Positions 23,229 through 34,789 of a stretch of 64,000 nt of DNA are shown one piece after another; the stretch's first letter is position 1, and each line of letters starts with the position of its first letter. Source of the DNA: Nematopogon swammerdamellus (taxonomy: Eukaryota > Arthropoda > Insecta > Lepidoptera > Adelidae); assembly GCA_946902875.1 (NCBI GenBank), contig OX336339.1:24087349-24151348 (forward strand), given 5' to 3'. The notes under the pieces were generated by a model that did no database searches, had not been told where the DNA came from, and saw only the letters and a program-made list of their open reading frames with translations. The position numbers were made by a program, and so were the translations under genes.

Positions 23229-23684
23229 GGGAAACGATACACATCGCGATTCGAGAAGATATGTATTCGTTCGTCGCTTGCGCTTCCGAGCGACCGCTTG
23301 AGCGAAGGGGCAATTAATTAGCGATCTTGCCGTCTCGGTGCCGGTCGGGAGACTGAGCGTAACTCGCACGGCAAACTCCCAACTCGCAAGTGCCGTTGAG
23401 GCGCGCCAGATGTCATTGAGCACCGCCGATTACAGCGAGATAAAAGTAAAAGTTTGGTGAATTTATGAACCGCCGGAGCGGAGGCGGTGACGACGCCCTT
23501 GACAGTTTCTGGCGTCGATGTGCTGCTTACATATTTCAATAATTGCTGTTGCGAGTTAGTACGACATTCAGTAGATCGTTATTTATCGTCTCACTCTGGA
23601 AGTAGTCAAGTGGGATACATTAATAAGACATATTTGCGAAATATAATATTATGATATTAATAACGTTGGCCCTACAAAGTGTAA
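23229..23684. other. Gene-free stretch
   Basis: Mixed-composition sequence with open stretches but no recognisable protein. Confidence 0.3.
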
Positions 23685-24151
23685 TTTTTTAGGGTTCCGT
23701 ATCCGTCGTACGGGACCCTATTACTAAGCCTACGTCGTCTGTCTGTCTGTCTGTCCGAGGGCTGTCCCTATCTCTTGAACCGTTGAAATTTTCACAGAAT
23801 GGTGTTATTTATTATGGCCGATATAACAACAAATAGTTCCTATAAAAGAAACTAAAAAGTGTATGCGCGCCATCTATCGAAAACAGTGTAAAGCATTTTA
23901 AGGATTTTAAGCATTTTAGTATAGTTTTTAATTTAATGTTATTATTTGTTAGTTGTATATATTTAAATGCTATATATGTTTATATAGAACAAAATAAAAT
24001 CAAAATGCCTCAGTTTAAAAAAGGAAAACATGAATTTTTAATATGAAGCATTTAATAAAACACGCCATGGATGGCTGAGTGGCGCTGACTATGACATGGC
24101 GATACGGAACCCTCGGTGCGCGAGTTCGACTCGCACTTGTCCGGTTTTTTT
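23685..24151 (-). repeat. GACA repeat, long subfamily, with an internal insertion
   Basis: The family sequence is interrupted between about 23902 and 24033 by AT-rich DNA containing 'aacaaaataaaatcaaaatg'. Confidence 0.7.
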
Positions 24152-24165
24152 ATTTATTTCATATA

Positions 24166-24213
24166 CGGGCTTAGTAATAGGCTTCCGTACGGGATACGGA
24201 AACCTCAAAAACA
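24166..24213 (+). repeat. GACA repeat 3' stub
   Basis: 'cgggcttagtaataggcttc' to 'gatacggaaacctcaaaa'. Confidence 0.55.
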
Positions 24214-24289
24214 AGAAGGGAACCTAAACTTATTTTATTTGTTTTAGTAAGTGGCTTAAATAAAAACTAGTTTTTAAAAAGGTTTCCTA

Positions 24290-24480
24290 TTTATTTTTCG
24301 AATAATTCTGACATGGCTGGCTACGCCACACACACCACGTTACCTTCTATTACACCTTATTCCTGCAGCAACTAGTTGATACGTCATTGTATCGGGTGGT
24401 CGATCCGGCTACACTAAACTGGACTGATAATAAGCTAGAATTTTAAAATTCTAAGTCAACATTTCGTTCAAGTCGATGTT
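24290..24480 (-). mobile_element. Degenerate SINE body
   Basis: Weak matches: 'ctggctacgccacacacacc', 'cggctacactaaactggact', 'tttcgttcaagt'. Confidence 0.4.
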
Positions 24481-25247
24481 CAGTGAACACATCGTCAATA
24501 GATATTAATACAAATTTAAAAAATAATCTAATTTATCGAATACAAAAATCATACAACGACCGCAAAATTTCTTACATTGAAGGCATTTAATCAATTTATT
24601 TTTGAAAGCTGACATTTCGGTTTCGTCTTCACGTAATTCTCTAAGTAATTCATTATTGCAATAAAAAAAGGTTCTGCCATGTTAAGAAAAAAGGTTTTGG
24701 ACTGCATTGCAATAAGAAGCTCAGGAAATCCACCCAGAGTGCGGTGCGAGGTCGATATATTTTTATCGACAGTATATGGGCGGCCCCGGGACGCAACAGA
24801 TGGCTCAAATTGCCGTTCCCGGCACGTCCGGAAGGGGCGCCACTTGCATTTGGTTAGTAATAGAGTCAAACAGAACCGCAACCGAAGGTAACTCGGGTTT
24901 AATTTGCGGAAGAAAATTAGGTGAAATGGAAATACAAACATTTTAGAAATTGTTCATCGCGGGTATTAGGGATGTGCCTATCTATCCCATTACTTTGTAT
25001 ATTATATATAATTGGTTTCTCGGAAACGGCTCTAATGATTTGAATGAAATTAATATCAATTTAAAACTAAACATATCGTACAATACATAAAGCTAATCAC
25101 AAAAAAAAAAATAGAAACTAAAACTACTTATCAAAATTACCTATTCGTAAAACTACAATTAAAATCTAAAACAAAAAGTCCTACGAATAAATATTTTAAT
25201 AAAAAGTATTTTTAGTTTCGTCTTAGTGTATTATGCCATAATATATA
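24481..25247. other. Gene-free stretch
   Basis: A GC-richer patch (24730-24850) is open on both strands but shows no family resemblance. The rest is AT-rich. Confidence 0.3.
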
Positions 25248-25948
25248 GGTGGTCCATAAGTCCTCGGAAATGTAAATATTGAATAAATAAAAAACAATAT
25301 GAATGAAACATTAACAACAATTGAACAATTTAATCATAACAAAATGGGAATGATTTTTATTATTATTACATTAATTAAATAATTATAAAATAATTTTATT
25401 ATTACATACATTTATTCACACATCTATTTACAATAATTTTATATACAATTATTATAAAACAAATGGGAGTTTACACCACCGGCGGCGGCGGCGCGGCGGG
25501 GCGGACCCAAGCTACCGATGGTCGGGTCTCAAAGAGAGAAATTTTATTATGAGGTATTAAATACGGTAATTATTATTAAGAGTAAAGAGGATAGGATCAT
25601 CACGAATGGACTCAGCCACTCTGTTAATGCTTTCTTCTGTTCACGATGTCCTTGATCAGCCTGACCGCTGTCTATCTAATGTCGAACTAGGCTCCTCAAA
25701 CATTACAACCCAATTCTTGATCGTTTGAAGTGATGGAGTGTCATTAGAGTTACGCAAATTGTGATGTTCTCGAAATTTACGCCGCACAATAGTTACCGAA
25801 TTATTGTTGCGATAAAACTTTCACATGGAAACGCTCCATGGCGACTGAATTCCCAGAAATTGAATTTCGAACATAGACACAGCCTTCCCGCGCGTCATAT
25901 GTTTTTTAATTCGAAATTCAAATTTCTAAGGACTTATGGGCCAACTGT
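25248..25948 (-). mobile_element. Degenerate mariner-like element
   Basis: Termini ggtggtccataagtcctcgg (left) and an inverted 'ggcccataagtcctt' (right) resemble TIRs next to TA. On the minus strand about 25590-25800 reads VRRKFREHHNLRNSNDTPSL and QTIKNWVVMFEE, like the N-terminal helix-turn-helix of Tc1/mariner-type transposases, with stops after it. The catalytic domain is missing. Confidence 0.6.
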
Positions 25949-26273
25949 ATAATATAATGCTTTGACGAGTTGATGTTTATTCTGTTTGAATTCAACGTCG
26001 GGTGCTATCGAGGAGTGTTGGATAGGAGTGGGCAGCGGCATCGACACCTACAACTTCCAATCGTGTGAATAATTCCAATCGATAACGCGGACTGGACTCA
26101 TCATACAAGCGCGCCGATTACGCACTCACACAAGCGCGCGCAAGCGCACGCTGTCCGTACACAACCACTACTTACATTCTCACTTCCCTCGCTTGTAGTC
26201 AGTGATAGCCGTCCGCCCTTACATTTCATTTATATATTTATAATTTTATTATATAAATAGTAATTATTTTAAC

Positions 26274-26309
<36 letters not shown>

Positions 26310-26350
26310 TTTTCGCTCTCTCTCTTTCTCTCTGGAATTACATTTCCACC
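25949..26350. other. Gene-free stretch with (TA)n
   Basis: Includes an uninterrupted TA run at 26275-26306, then a CT-rich tract. Confidence 0.5.
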
Positions 26351-26424
26351 ATGATGGGCTCACTACCTGTCAATTGTGTTAGTGTTGTTAGTTGTGACAG
26401 CCCTATTGCCTCGGTGCAGCGTAG
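26351..26424 (+). other. Possible first coding exon (weak)
   Basis: Double ATG after 'ccacc' at 26351. One frame reads a signal-peptide-like YLSIVLVLLVVTALLPRCSV but has a stop at its start; a donor-like 'tag|gtaatt' is at 26424. The ATG frames give a different, unremarkable peptide. Confidence 0.2.
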
Positions 26425-26678
26425 GTAATTCTCCAGTTAACCTACTCGTCTCCTTTTACTATGGTGCGGTTCGCCCACTGTGGCGTCCGCCGATAGTGTT
26501 ACGCTTGTGTGCATTCTCGTGCACCTGTTGTTTTATTGCCGCGCTCGGCGCGGACTGAATGCATGTTCGGGAGCAATCGTTCGGTTCTGATATTTCAGTT
26601 GCGAGTAAATTTTTTTTATGATTTTAAAATTTGAGTGTTTCAATTTATACCTCTCTTTGACAATGGCACTCGATTGCT

Positions 26679-26967
26679 AAAAAATCGGCCTAGTTCGAGT
26701 CGGACTCGCGCACCGAGGTTTCGGCACCACAAAAAAAAAACACTTTTCCTGTATGGAGACCGTCTTAATTTTTCGTTTTTAAATTTTTTTGTTTGTTGGT
26801 ATGTCGGTCAAAATAACACATATTCGGTGAAAATTTCAACGGGCTACCTATTACGGTTCAAGAGATACAGCCCTCGGACAGACGGACGGACAGACCGACG
26901 GACAGACAGACAGACAGACGGCGTAGGCTTAGTAGCAGGTCCCGTACCGGATACGGAACCCTAAAAA
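26679..26967 (+). repeat. GACA repeat, short subfamily, full length
   Basis: 'cggcctagttcgagtcggac' to 'ggatacggaaccctaaaaac'. Confidence 0.82.
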
Positions 26968-27319
26968 CAAATAAGGCTCGAACTTGCAGAACGAGTGGTC
27001 ATTTACCACCTCTGACAATCCATAGCGGCGCTGTTTCGTGTGCACCGTACACAAGATTAAACCAAGATTTATAACAGTTTTCAAGCGAGTATATCGAAAG
27101 GTGGCCCCGCTTACAAGCAAGCTCAGCTCAACTCGGCGACAACACTTCCTATTTTCAGCGCTAATCGACCTGAAAGCGCTTACTGGCACAATCTTTTTAT
27201 GGCTCACTCTCACGCGAACGCTGAAAATAACAATTGGTGCTAAATAACGAGCTATGACTCTCACTATATGGTTGTTTTTACCCGACTACGCCGAAGCGAA
27301 AGGGAGGCTTATGTTTTTG

Positions 27320-27352
27320 GCCCTCTGCACAGCTTACGCTAGTGCAGAGGGC
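27320..27352. terminator. 11 bp stem hairpin in a 'acccgactacgccgaagcga' repeat
   Basis: gccctctgcac and gtgcagagggc around an 11-base loop. The type label is structural only; no terminator function is claimed. Confidence 0.35.
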
Positions 27353-27394
27353 AGGGGTTAAATACTAAACATGTACAATGTAAAAAAATATACA

Positions 27395-27809
27395 AAAAAC
27401 CTGCCAAGTGCGAGTCGAACTCGCGCACCGAGGGTTCCTTATCGCCATGTCATGGTTAGCGCTACTCACGCCATCTATGGAGTGTTATGAAATGCTTCAT
27501 ATTAGTTAAATGTCATGATTAGTTAAAATGCTTCACACTCTATTCGGTAGATGGCGCGATCGCATGCACTTTTGGGTTTCTTCTATGGGAACCCCCGTGA
27601 ATTTTTTACTATTTCTTATTTTTATTATTTATGGTTATATCGGCCGTAATAAAATAACACATATTCTGTGAAAATTTCAAGGGGCTACCTATTACGGTTC
27701 AAGAGATACAGCCCTTGGACAGACAGACGGACGGACGGACGGACAGACAGACAGACGGCGTAGGCTTAGTAATAGGGTCTTGTTGTACCCGAGACGGAAG
27801 CCTAAAAAA
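27395..27809 (+). repeat. GACA repeat, long subfamily, full length
   Basis: 'cctgccaagtgcgagtcgaa' to 'cccgagacggaagcctaaaa'. Confidence 0.85.
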
Positions 27810-27848
27810 CATATTTAACTTATCTTATCTTTTATCTTATTTTACTCA

Positions 27849-27965
27849 CAGACTGTAACCGACAAGCATGTATGAAGAACATTATGAGAGTGGAGTCGTG
27901 GCACGTGGAGATCCGTTGTCTCTGCCTACACCACTGGGAAACAGGCTTGACATTATATATGTATA
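27849..27965 (+). mobile_element. RTE-like LINE 3' end
   Basis: 'gtggcacgtggagatccgtt' and 'gtctctgcctac...gggaaacagg' then a TATG-like tail; same 3' end as 15580-15690. Confidence 0.6.
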
Positions 27966-28211
27966 TAATATGTATATTCGTACATGCATGAGGATATAGG
28001 AGCACATGGGAGATGAGGATGTGGGTACTCCATGAACGCTACAAGTACGCATATGATAGCGCTCATACATAAATGAACAAATGACTCGTGGATACATTCG
28101 GATGATACGGGGGCTATGTCGCAAATGCATGACAGGATTGGCCTGGGTAGGTACAGTTGTGCAAATAAACATTGACGATACTTTTAGTCTACCATGGATA
28201 TTCATATTATT

Positions 28212-28614
28212 GTTTTTTTTTATGTAATCCGGTATGGGTGGCTGAGTCGGAGGGGCCAAAGCGCATACTCCGACCAGCCAATATCACCATTGGTTCAAGG
28301 TAGGTGCCATACCGGAGACTTCCCTAGATTGCTGGCTATACTGAACTAGAGGAGAACGCAGCCGAGGCTGCTATGCGGCCGTCTTACACCCAGTACGGTG
28401 GTACCAACCCTGTCGGCTACAATTGAGCCTACTACCTAGTAAGGGGCAAGGAAAGGGACCTATAGTTTTACACCGGTTCCGAACGGTGAAGCAGCGGGTG
28501 TTTGCACGTAATTTTTTTCGTCAGAAAAAACTCATTCGTACACGCCGACCGGATTCGAACCTCGGACCTCTCGCATGAGAAACCGATGCCTAAACCACTC
28601 GGCCACCCGCCGCT
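28212..28614 (-). mobile_element. SINE, tRNA-like head, full length
   Basis: A-tail as T-run at 28212-28221, body, B box complement ggattcgaacc (28551-28561), and head ending cccgccgct at 28614, exactly where a foldback element begins. Confidence 0.85.
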
Positions 28615-28824
28615 TGGTGTTTGGCTTACCATGGTTGAAATTCGCGGTCACTGTGGCCGACGTTTCGGACTGGCGCGTGCAGTCCATCATCAGGGCGAGT
28701 GCCTGACTGCGGTCGGGCCCGCGGTTAACAGAACACTCGCCCTGATGATGGACTGCACGCGCTGCCAGTCCGAAACGTCGGCCACAGTGACCGCGAATTT
28801 CAACCATGGTAAACCAAACACCAA
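28614..28824. mobile_element. Foldback MITE, 211 bp
   Basis: Arms 28614-28701 and 28734-28824, ending ttggtgtttgg, nearly perfect except a 3-base indel and a few changes. Confidence 0.85.
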
Positions 28825-28913
28825 CCATAAAACATTGACGATTTTGTATAGATTCTTACATGGGTATTTTTTTTGCTTGAAATGAATTGCCACATTCCCA
28901 GAGTTCTAACTAA

Positions 28914-29165
28914 CGTACGTAAAACTGTAGGTGCCTTCCCATCTTACCTTACTCGGTGGTAGGGTTCAACCCGCCCAGGTTGGTACCACCGCACTGGATG
29001 AAACGTCGGTCGAAACGGCTATGTTTGTGTTTTCTGTCCAGTTCAGTGTAGCCGGCACGATCGAAGGGAAGCACTGACATGCCACCTAGTTCACCCGGTG
29101 TAATGGGCTGACATCATGGATGTTGTAGGTGATGTAGCCAACCGTGTCAGTTTCCATAAAAAAAA
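28914..29165 (+). mobile_element. SINE body, headless
   Basis: 'cgtaaaactgtaggtgcctt' through body to A-tail. Confidence 0.72.
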
Positions 29166-29557
29166 TGTAAAGTTTATTTTGTAAAGGATACCCCATGGAA
29201 ATAAACACGCCTTGAGTGTCCCAACTTTTTACTTGAAATTTGGCAGTGACACATATTTCGCTCGTCAATAACTCGCTGGAAATCAGGGACTATACTGAAG
29301 CGATCGAAAAGACATTTTCAATGTCAAAACGATTGTCCCAGAAAATATCTCAATGGAGTGTACCGGCGGCGTATCCGGATAATCTAAAGCCGGTCGGAGT
29401 ACTACGAGCAGTCCACTCCAGATGCGGTCTACACGGGGGCGAGGCGGGGGCGGCACGGGGGATGGTATGGGGGCGGAAGGCTACTATCTTACCGAGCCCT
29501 CTGGAAGAGTCGGAAAGATTCTGTTCTGATGTAATTTCTTTATATTCTTGTAGAGAC

Positions 29558-30150
29558 TAAGGTTGTAACGAATATCCGTATTCGCATTCGAAATTCCGAA
29601 TATTCCGTTCATTTTTAATATTCGTATCCGTATTCGTATTCGGTTGTAAGATACCGAATATTTACCGAATATTTTACTTCGCGTGTTTTACTAATGAAAG
29701 AGTGAGGCTGCAACTGCTGGAAGTGTACCGAGTGAACGTCTCCTCAGCCGGTGCTGGCTTAATATATGAGCCCCATCGAAACCAGTTAAATCCCGAAAAA
29801 GCTGCAAAGCTGTATAATTTGTCAGTCCTAAAGTTTGATTATTAAATAAAATTATAAATCTTTTGTAACGCACTAATTCCGTTTCATTTTTTTTTCAAAA
29901 TGCAGTGTCACGTAATCAAAAACAGAGAAAAAACATTAAAACCAGTCCGTATTCTTTAGGACTGAATGTAGGTAGATCTACATTTATAATAGAAAATTTA
30001 AGTGTTTTTTCATTTGGATATAAAATTTCATATAAAATTTTTCTATATTCGTATTCGTATTCTATTCGTATTCGCGAATATCATTTTGGAATATTCGTAT
30101 TCGCATTCGTATTCGCGAATGTGGAAAAATAGGCATTCGTTACAACACTA
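29558..30150. mobile_element. hAT-type non-autonomous transposon, 8 bp TSD
   Basis: TIRs taaggttgtaacgaatatcc and the inverse of tagtgttgtaacgaatgcct. Exact 8 bp duplications gtagagac at 29550-29557 and 30151-30158. Subterminal ATTCG-based repeats on both sides may be transposase-binding sites. No transposase gene. Confidence 0.88.
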
Positions 30151-30181
30151 GTAGAGACATACGAGTATATTCTTATAAAGA

Positions 30182-30564
30182 ACTATATTTTGCGCGCGGC
30201 TTCGCTCGCGTGAAATTCGTATTTAAAAAGGAGAAAGTAAGTAAGCCAGAAGTAAGTACCTTTATTTGGCGCGCGGACCAATTCGGCTTGTATGAGAGCC
30301 ACATGTTAGCGTAACCGAAACTGAATTTTATTTAGCCTATTCTGTGTCTCGTATAAATGTACTAGTACTAAGTTTCATAGAATTCGGATGATCGGTTTAA
30401 AAGGTATGGACGAGCATACATACATACAGAAAATATTTCTAAAAAATCGTTAATTTCGTTTTAGTAGCATACATAGAGTCTACAATACAAACGCAATATC
30501 TCACAAAAAAAAGTTACTTAGGTACTCCATGACCATCCCTTACAGATTTATTATTAGTATTGAT
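30182..30564 (+). mobile_element. Non-autonomous element, full length
   Basis: Begins 'actatattttgcgcgcggct' and ends 'tttattattagtattgatt'; the 3' half matches 62505-62776. Confidence 0.65.
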
Positions 30565-30667
30565 TGATGATACCGACTTAAACAAAAATTGTTTTGTAAT
30601 TAAATTGTAACATAGAGATATTTTTTGAAATTCAAATCACGACTCAGATACAGATTCTGATATATAC

Positions 30668-30868
30668 CTATTTGCTAGCGGGTTGAAATTTTTACAGAAT
30701 ATGTATTGTTTTGGCGGATATTATGTCAACAAGTAATCAAGCAATACAAATTTAAAAAGTGAAAAAATAAGGGGGTCCCCATAAAAGAAAAGTGTTTTTT
30801 TTTTCACTTTTTTTTGTGATTCGGAAACCTCGGTGAGCTTGTCCGACTCACACTTGGTCGGTTTTTTA
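30668..30868 (-). repeat. GACA repeat without microsatellite
   Basis: 'ctagcgggttgaaatttt' to 'cacacttggtcggtttttt'; truncated before the GACA run. Confidence 0.65.
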
Positions 30869-31053
30869 AATATAACTAAATTTTTTCACTTACATAATAA
30901 TGAAATAAAGTATGTTTTAGTGTATTTAATTATATCCTTTATTGAAACGCCATTTCAACAATTCTGGCGTGTAATATTATTATTATTATCTGAGAGTAAT
31001 TTATTTAATAAATAACAAAAAAGTAATACTAATAACTAAAGAAATAAACCTAC

Positions 31054-31797
31054 CTAACAAACATTAAAACAACTATCAAAAGGGGCATTTTCAAATGTTC
31101 CTAGAACACTTGCTGCATTACCCCGCTGGATGGCAAGGCTTACCCTTTGAATGAAGTAGGCCCTTGATTGCGGGACGCCAGTTGCGTCCACCAGCAGAGG
31201 CCCAAGCCTCTTCAAGAAGCTTTTGGCTTCACTGCTCCACGGACCGAGCGTTTCAACCGCAAACGCAACAAATTCGAAATCTTGAATAATATTTGAATAT
31301 TTGTTGCGTTTGAGGCTCTCCGCTCCGGCCGCGGCCGCGCCAGCCGCTCTTGAAGAGGCCCGAACGTGACTTGGAGCCAATGTGTCGACACAAGTGGCGT
31401 CCCACATCAATGACCTACCCTTAGCCCATGGCACCAGGGTGATACCATCGGGCCTCTTGCCATCCAGCCGGGAATAACCGCAAGGTTCTAGGATGCACGG
31501 TATGTTTGCTGTCAGAAGCGTGGACTTTATAATAAAATTTAAATTTTGATGCCTGGAGTTTCTACCTGCACTTTTGATACATGATAGTCCGTGGTGGCCA
31601 TATATGTCGACTGGTGACCCACACACACAAATATGACTTTCACAAATTTTGAGGCCTAAACGAAGTGCAACCGAAATTTTGGTGGTTTTCTGATCTAATA
31701 AAGTCCCTAGGTGACTCGATGGGTAAGCTTCAAGCCACGCTCCAGATTCTTTTTCTGAAACCGCCAAAATACGTGCACGATTAATTATCTGAGATAT
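31054..31797 (-). pseudogene. Retroelement C-terminus: zinc motif plus restriction-like nuclease domain
   Basis: Open minus-strand frame of about 248 codons, with no ATG start, so it is the 3' end of a longer protein. After [18 protein letters not shown] comes a zinc-binding pattern C-x-C-x7-HHGLSC ([17 protein letters not shown]). It is followed by [10 protein letters not shown] and LMWDATCVD, which suggest a PD-(D/E)xK-like nuclease as in R2-group LINEs, then [16 protein letters not shown] and [17 protein letters not shown]. Upstream of 31797 the frame is closed and no reverse transcriptase was found. A second, more damaged copy is at 16544-16924. Element family uncertain; the frame is well preserved, so this copy is comparatively young. 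Confidence 0.65.
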
Positions 31798-32012
31798 TTA
31801 TCTTAATTTATATTCTCCTGGAGTTCTGACTTTTACAAGATGAAATTGTAGAAACAGTTTGTGGCCAATCTTAAAGCCTTGGCGAACGCCCCGGGCCGGT
31901 AAAATGTAGTAGCCACTTGTGGAGGCTCGTGCGGACTGCGAAGGCTGGCGCCGACACTGACAAGTGTTCTCAGTCTGTTCGGACTCATCTTACATGGTCA
32001 TATCGTATTTTA

Positions 32013-32352
32013 TTACCGTGTGGGGCCGGTACTTAAGAAGAATAGCCCCACTGCATCTCTCCCCGTGCATATCGTAAAAGGCGACTAAGGGATAAGGACA
32101 AGATGCAGTGCTAAAGGGCGACAGGTTAGCCAACTTTCGGCGTGGCAAGTTCCTTCCACCTAGTCATGCAATTTAATGTCCGGTGGGTCTTCGTACCGCT
32201 CGGTGTTCGTACCTTATTTGCTGCTTGATAGTGTTATCTCGTGCTAATAATTTGCTAAATGTGGTGGTCGCTGTTGTGCTGTAATTTACAAGAATACTTG
32301 CAGCACAACACCGATTATTCTGCTTACCCCGATTGTCGGGCTATAGCGTGTG
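32013..32352 (+). mobile_element. Repeat with third-type head and 'aacaccgattattctgctta' 3' part
   Basis: Full-length: 'accgtgtggggccggtactt', 'aaaggcgactaagggataag', a unique middle, then 'gcttaccccgattgtcgggc'. Confidence 0.7.
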
Positions 32353-32354
32353 GT

Positions 32355-32542
32355 ATTATCATTATAACTCGAGAATTATTTTATCGTTTAAATATACGGT
32401 TTTCATTGTTACAGTTTGTCACTTCTTAAGATGGTTTAAAGCTTATAAATCATAACGCTACATCATCGGCGGTCTGAGCTGTTAGGAAAAAGGTAAAACC
32501 CTAAACACTAGCTTTTGCTCGCGAAGCCGCGGCCAAAAGCTA
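32355..32542 (-). mobile_element. Non-autonomous element fragment
   Basis: 'cattataactcgagaattat' to 'gccgcggccaaaagctagtg'. Confidence 0.5.
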
Positions 32543-33096
32543 GTGTATCATTTTATATTACATTCGTATTGCACACGTTTTGGTTGCTGGCGCGGAAGTA
32601 ACAATAATTCTGCTAAATTAGAATATTTGAATTGAAAGGTATGGTGTTATATTAGATAGACATTATTTATAAAAACAATTTATTAGTACATTTCGTCAAG
32701 TCACAAGTAGGTATTGTTCACTTTGAAGTAGATTTTGTATGAAAATACCTTCCATATCGAATGCATTTAATTTTTCATTTGCGTTTCATTTATTCACAGA
32801 ACCGGAAAATTGTCACACTCACTCCATGCCTATTTATTTCCTCCGATATAGCCTCGAGTTTTTCAAAACGGCAGTGAAAAGACGTCACAATACCGGTTAA
32901 TTACAAATGGGTATCTTTGGACACCAACTCGTAGATGTAACGAAGCCATGTGTCACGCTTTTTAAAAAAAAAATTCAGTAATTCCATGCCAGTGCTTGCT
33001 TAGTAGGTAATGTCGGCTACTTATCTTAACCGAAAACATAATCCGAAGTGTAAATCAGTCCTCAACGGATTTCCTTTCAGTCAGTCAGTCAGTCAG
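32543..33096. other. Gene-free stretch
   Basis: No gene or recognised repeat. Confidence 0.3.
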
Positions 33097-33335
33097 CGTG
33101 TGTAGACGCATCCACTGCTAGACATACGCCTCTCCAATTTTCCTCCAGTCCTCCCGGTCTTCAGCGATACGGAACCACTGCTTTCCGACGATGATGTCGT
33201 CGTCCCACCTGGCGGGTGGTCTTCCCACAGTACGTTTTCCTGTCCACGACCGCCATAACAGTCATCGTTTCTTCGGCGAATATGCCCAGCCCGCTGCCAC
33301 TTGAGCTTTAGGGCGCCATCCTTTCAGTGCGGCGT
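33097..33335 (-). pseudogene. LINE reverse-transcriptase C-terminal remnant
   Basis: Minus strand reads GRPPARWDDDIIVGKQWF, IAEDREDWRKIGEAYV, a stop, then QWMRLHT, with the preceding LKWQRAGHIRRR in another frame. This is the usual end of a LINE reverse-transcriptase protein; clade undecided. Confidence 0.6.
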
Positions 33336-34479
33336 TACAAATCCTTGAAAGCTTTTAACTTCATAATAAGGATGCTAGTATACTAACCTTGTGTCACGCA
33401 ACAGGCGATAATTATCAGAGCAGCGACCAGGGTTGGGCCGGGCCTCCAAGGCTCGTAGCAGGGTGAAACCTTTGCCTCCCCCCTCCCACCGCCCCACCAA
33501 CCGGGCCCACGCATTGGGCTGCTCGCGTCCCCACCGAATTCCACTACACCATATTGTAACAACTGCACTCGCTATCACTCTTGCTTTGAGACACCGTTCT
33601 GAAAGAAAACGGAATTGTTTTTGAAATCGAAATATTGTTTAGTTCTCGGACAGACGAGCGTTTTTCGGTCATAATTTCGATCATAAAATGGTTACTACTT
33701 ATCGACGACTGTGATATGAAGCATTCTCACACGAGCCACAAGCTGTCGCCGAAGTAAGATGCTACCTTTGCCACTTTTTTGCGGCTGAAAATTCGGCGGC
33801 AAAACGCTCTTCTGTGCGGACGGGACCATAGTTAAGCAGAAAGAAAGAAAATAACATTTATTTCTATCAATTAATTAAAACTAACATAAAACTAAAAAAA
33901 ACATATACTAAAATATCAATTTAAATAATTAGGAACAAAGGAATGAACGGTTGACAATATGAGCTCATCTCAGCAGAGGTACCTAATTTTTGTTATTTTG
34001 TTACAAAACACTACCTCCTTTATGTTTGAGTTTCGAAATAAAAATAATTACCCAGCAAATTTTCTTCACGGACAGATCTTAATTTGACGTAACCTTTGTA
34101 TTTCAAAAACACTGAAATATCTAATGCTTACATAAAAAATGCTTTCAAAAATATAGTTTTTTTACTGCAACAAACTTAATGAATAAGGTTAATTCAGAAA
34201 GCGGTTCTTCATCCCATCTTTCATCCCATCGAAGACTCTTCATCCCACAGAGCAGATCCAAAGTGTTGACTATCAAAACATTTGAAAATAATTCTACCAG
34301 ATAAGCCTCGTAATTCCACATTTGAAATTGCGAACTAGAGCGTTCTATTCAGGTACGTGACACACCTAGGGCTCGTTTCACAAAGCGAGCGCGTGTATGT
34401 GACGTGAATGAGATAAGTCTACTTACTACGTACGAATATGGTACGGATATCATGCGGAGCATGTTTGTTACATGGGGAG
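33336..34479. other. Gene-free stretch
   Basis: No convincing gene. A GC-rich patch at 33430-33540 is open on both strands. AT-rich from 33840. Confidence 0.3.
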
Positions 34480-34760
34480 TGTCGACAGATGGGATTCATG
34501 GGAGTGCGCGGGCCGCGAATGACATCCCGACCTGACAGGTGTCTAATTTACGGCCCTCTTGAAGGACCCGAGACTGTACTTGGGGGAAATATACGGGCAG
34601 GTCGAGCGTTCCAGAGTTTACTTGTTCTGTGGAGGAAAGGATCTGCAGAACCGATTGGTGTGCATCCGTGTCAAGTCAACCGTGTATGGATGCAATCCTT
34701 GCCAGTGAGCGTTGCGCGGAGGTGAAAAGGGGACGGCGAGATCGCGTCAAACATAATATT
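34480..34760 (-). pseudogene. LINE C-terminal remnant, related to 42126-42552
   Basis: Minus strand reads WNARPARIFPPSTVSG, like WNALPAHLFPPKYSLG at 42.2 kb, with matching flanking sequence, but stops and shifts break it. Confidence 0.55.
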
Positions 34761-34789
34761 TGGGCTTTTGAGAACACATAGTTTCTTTG

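Noticed and set aside
24591..24941. 116-codon antisense ORF
   Set aside because: No domain, no codon-level evidence, opposite strand also open.
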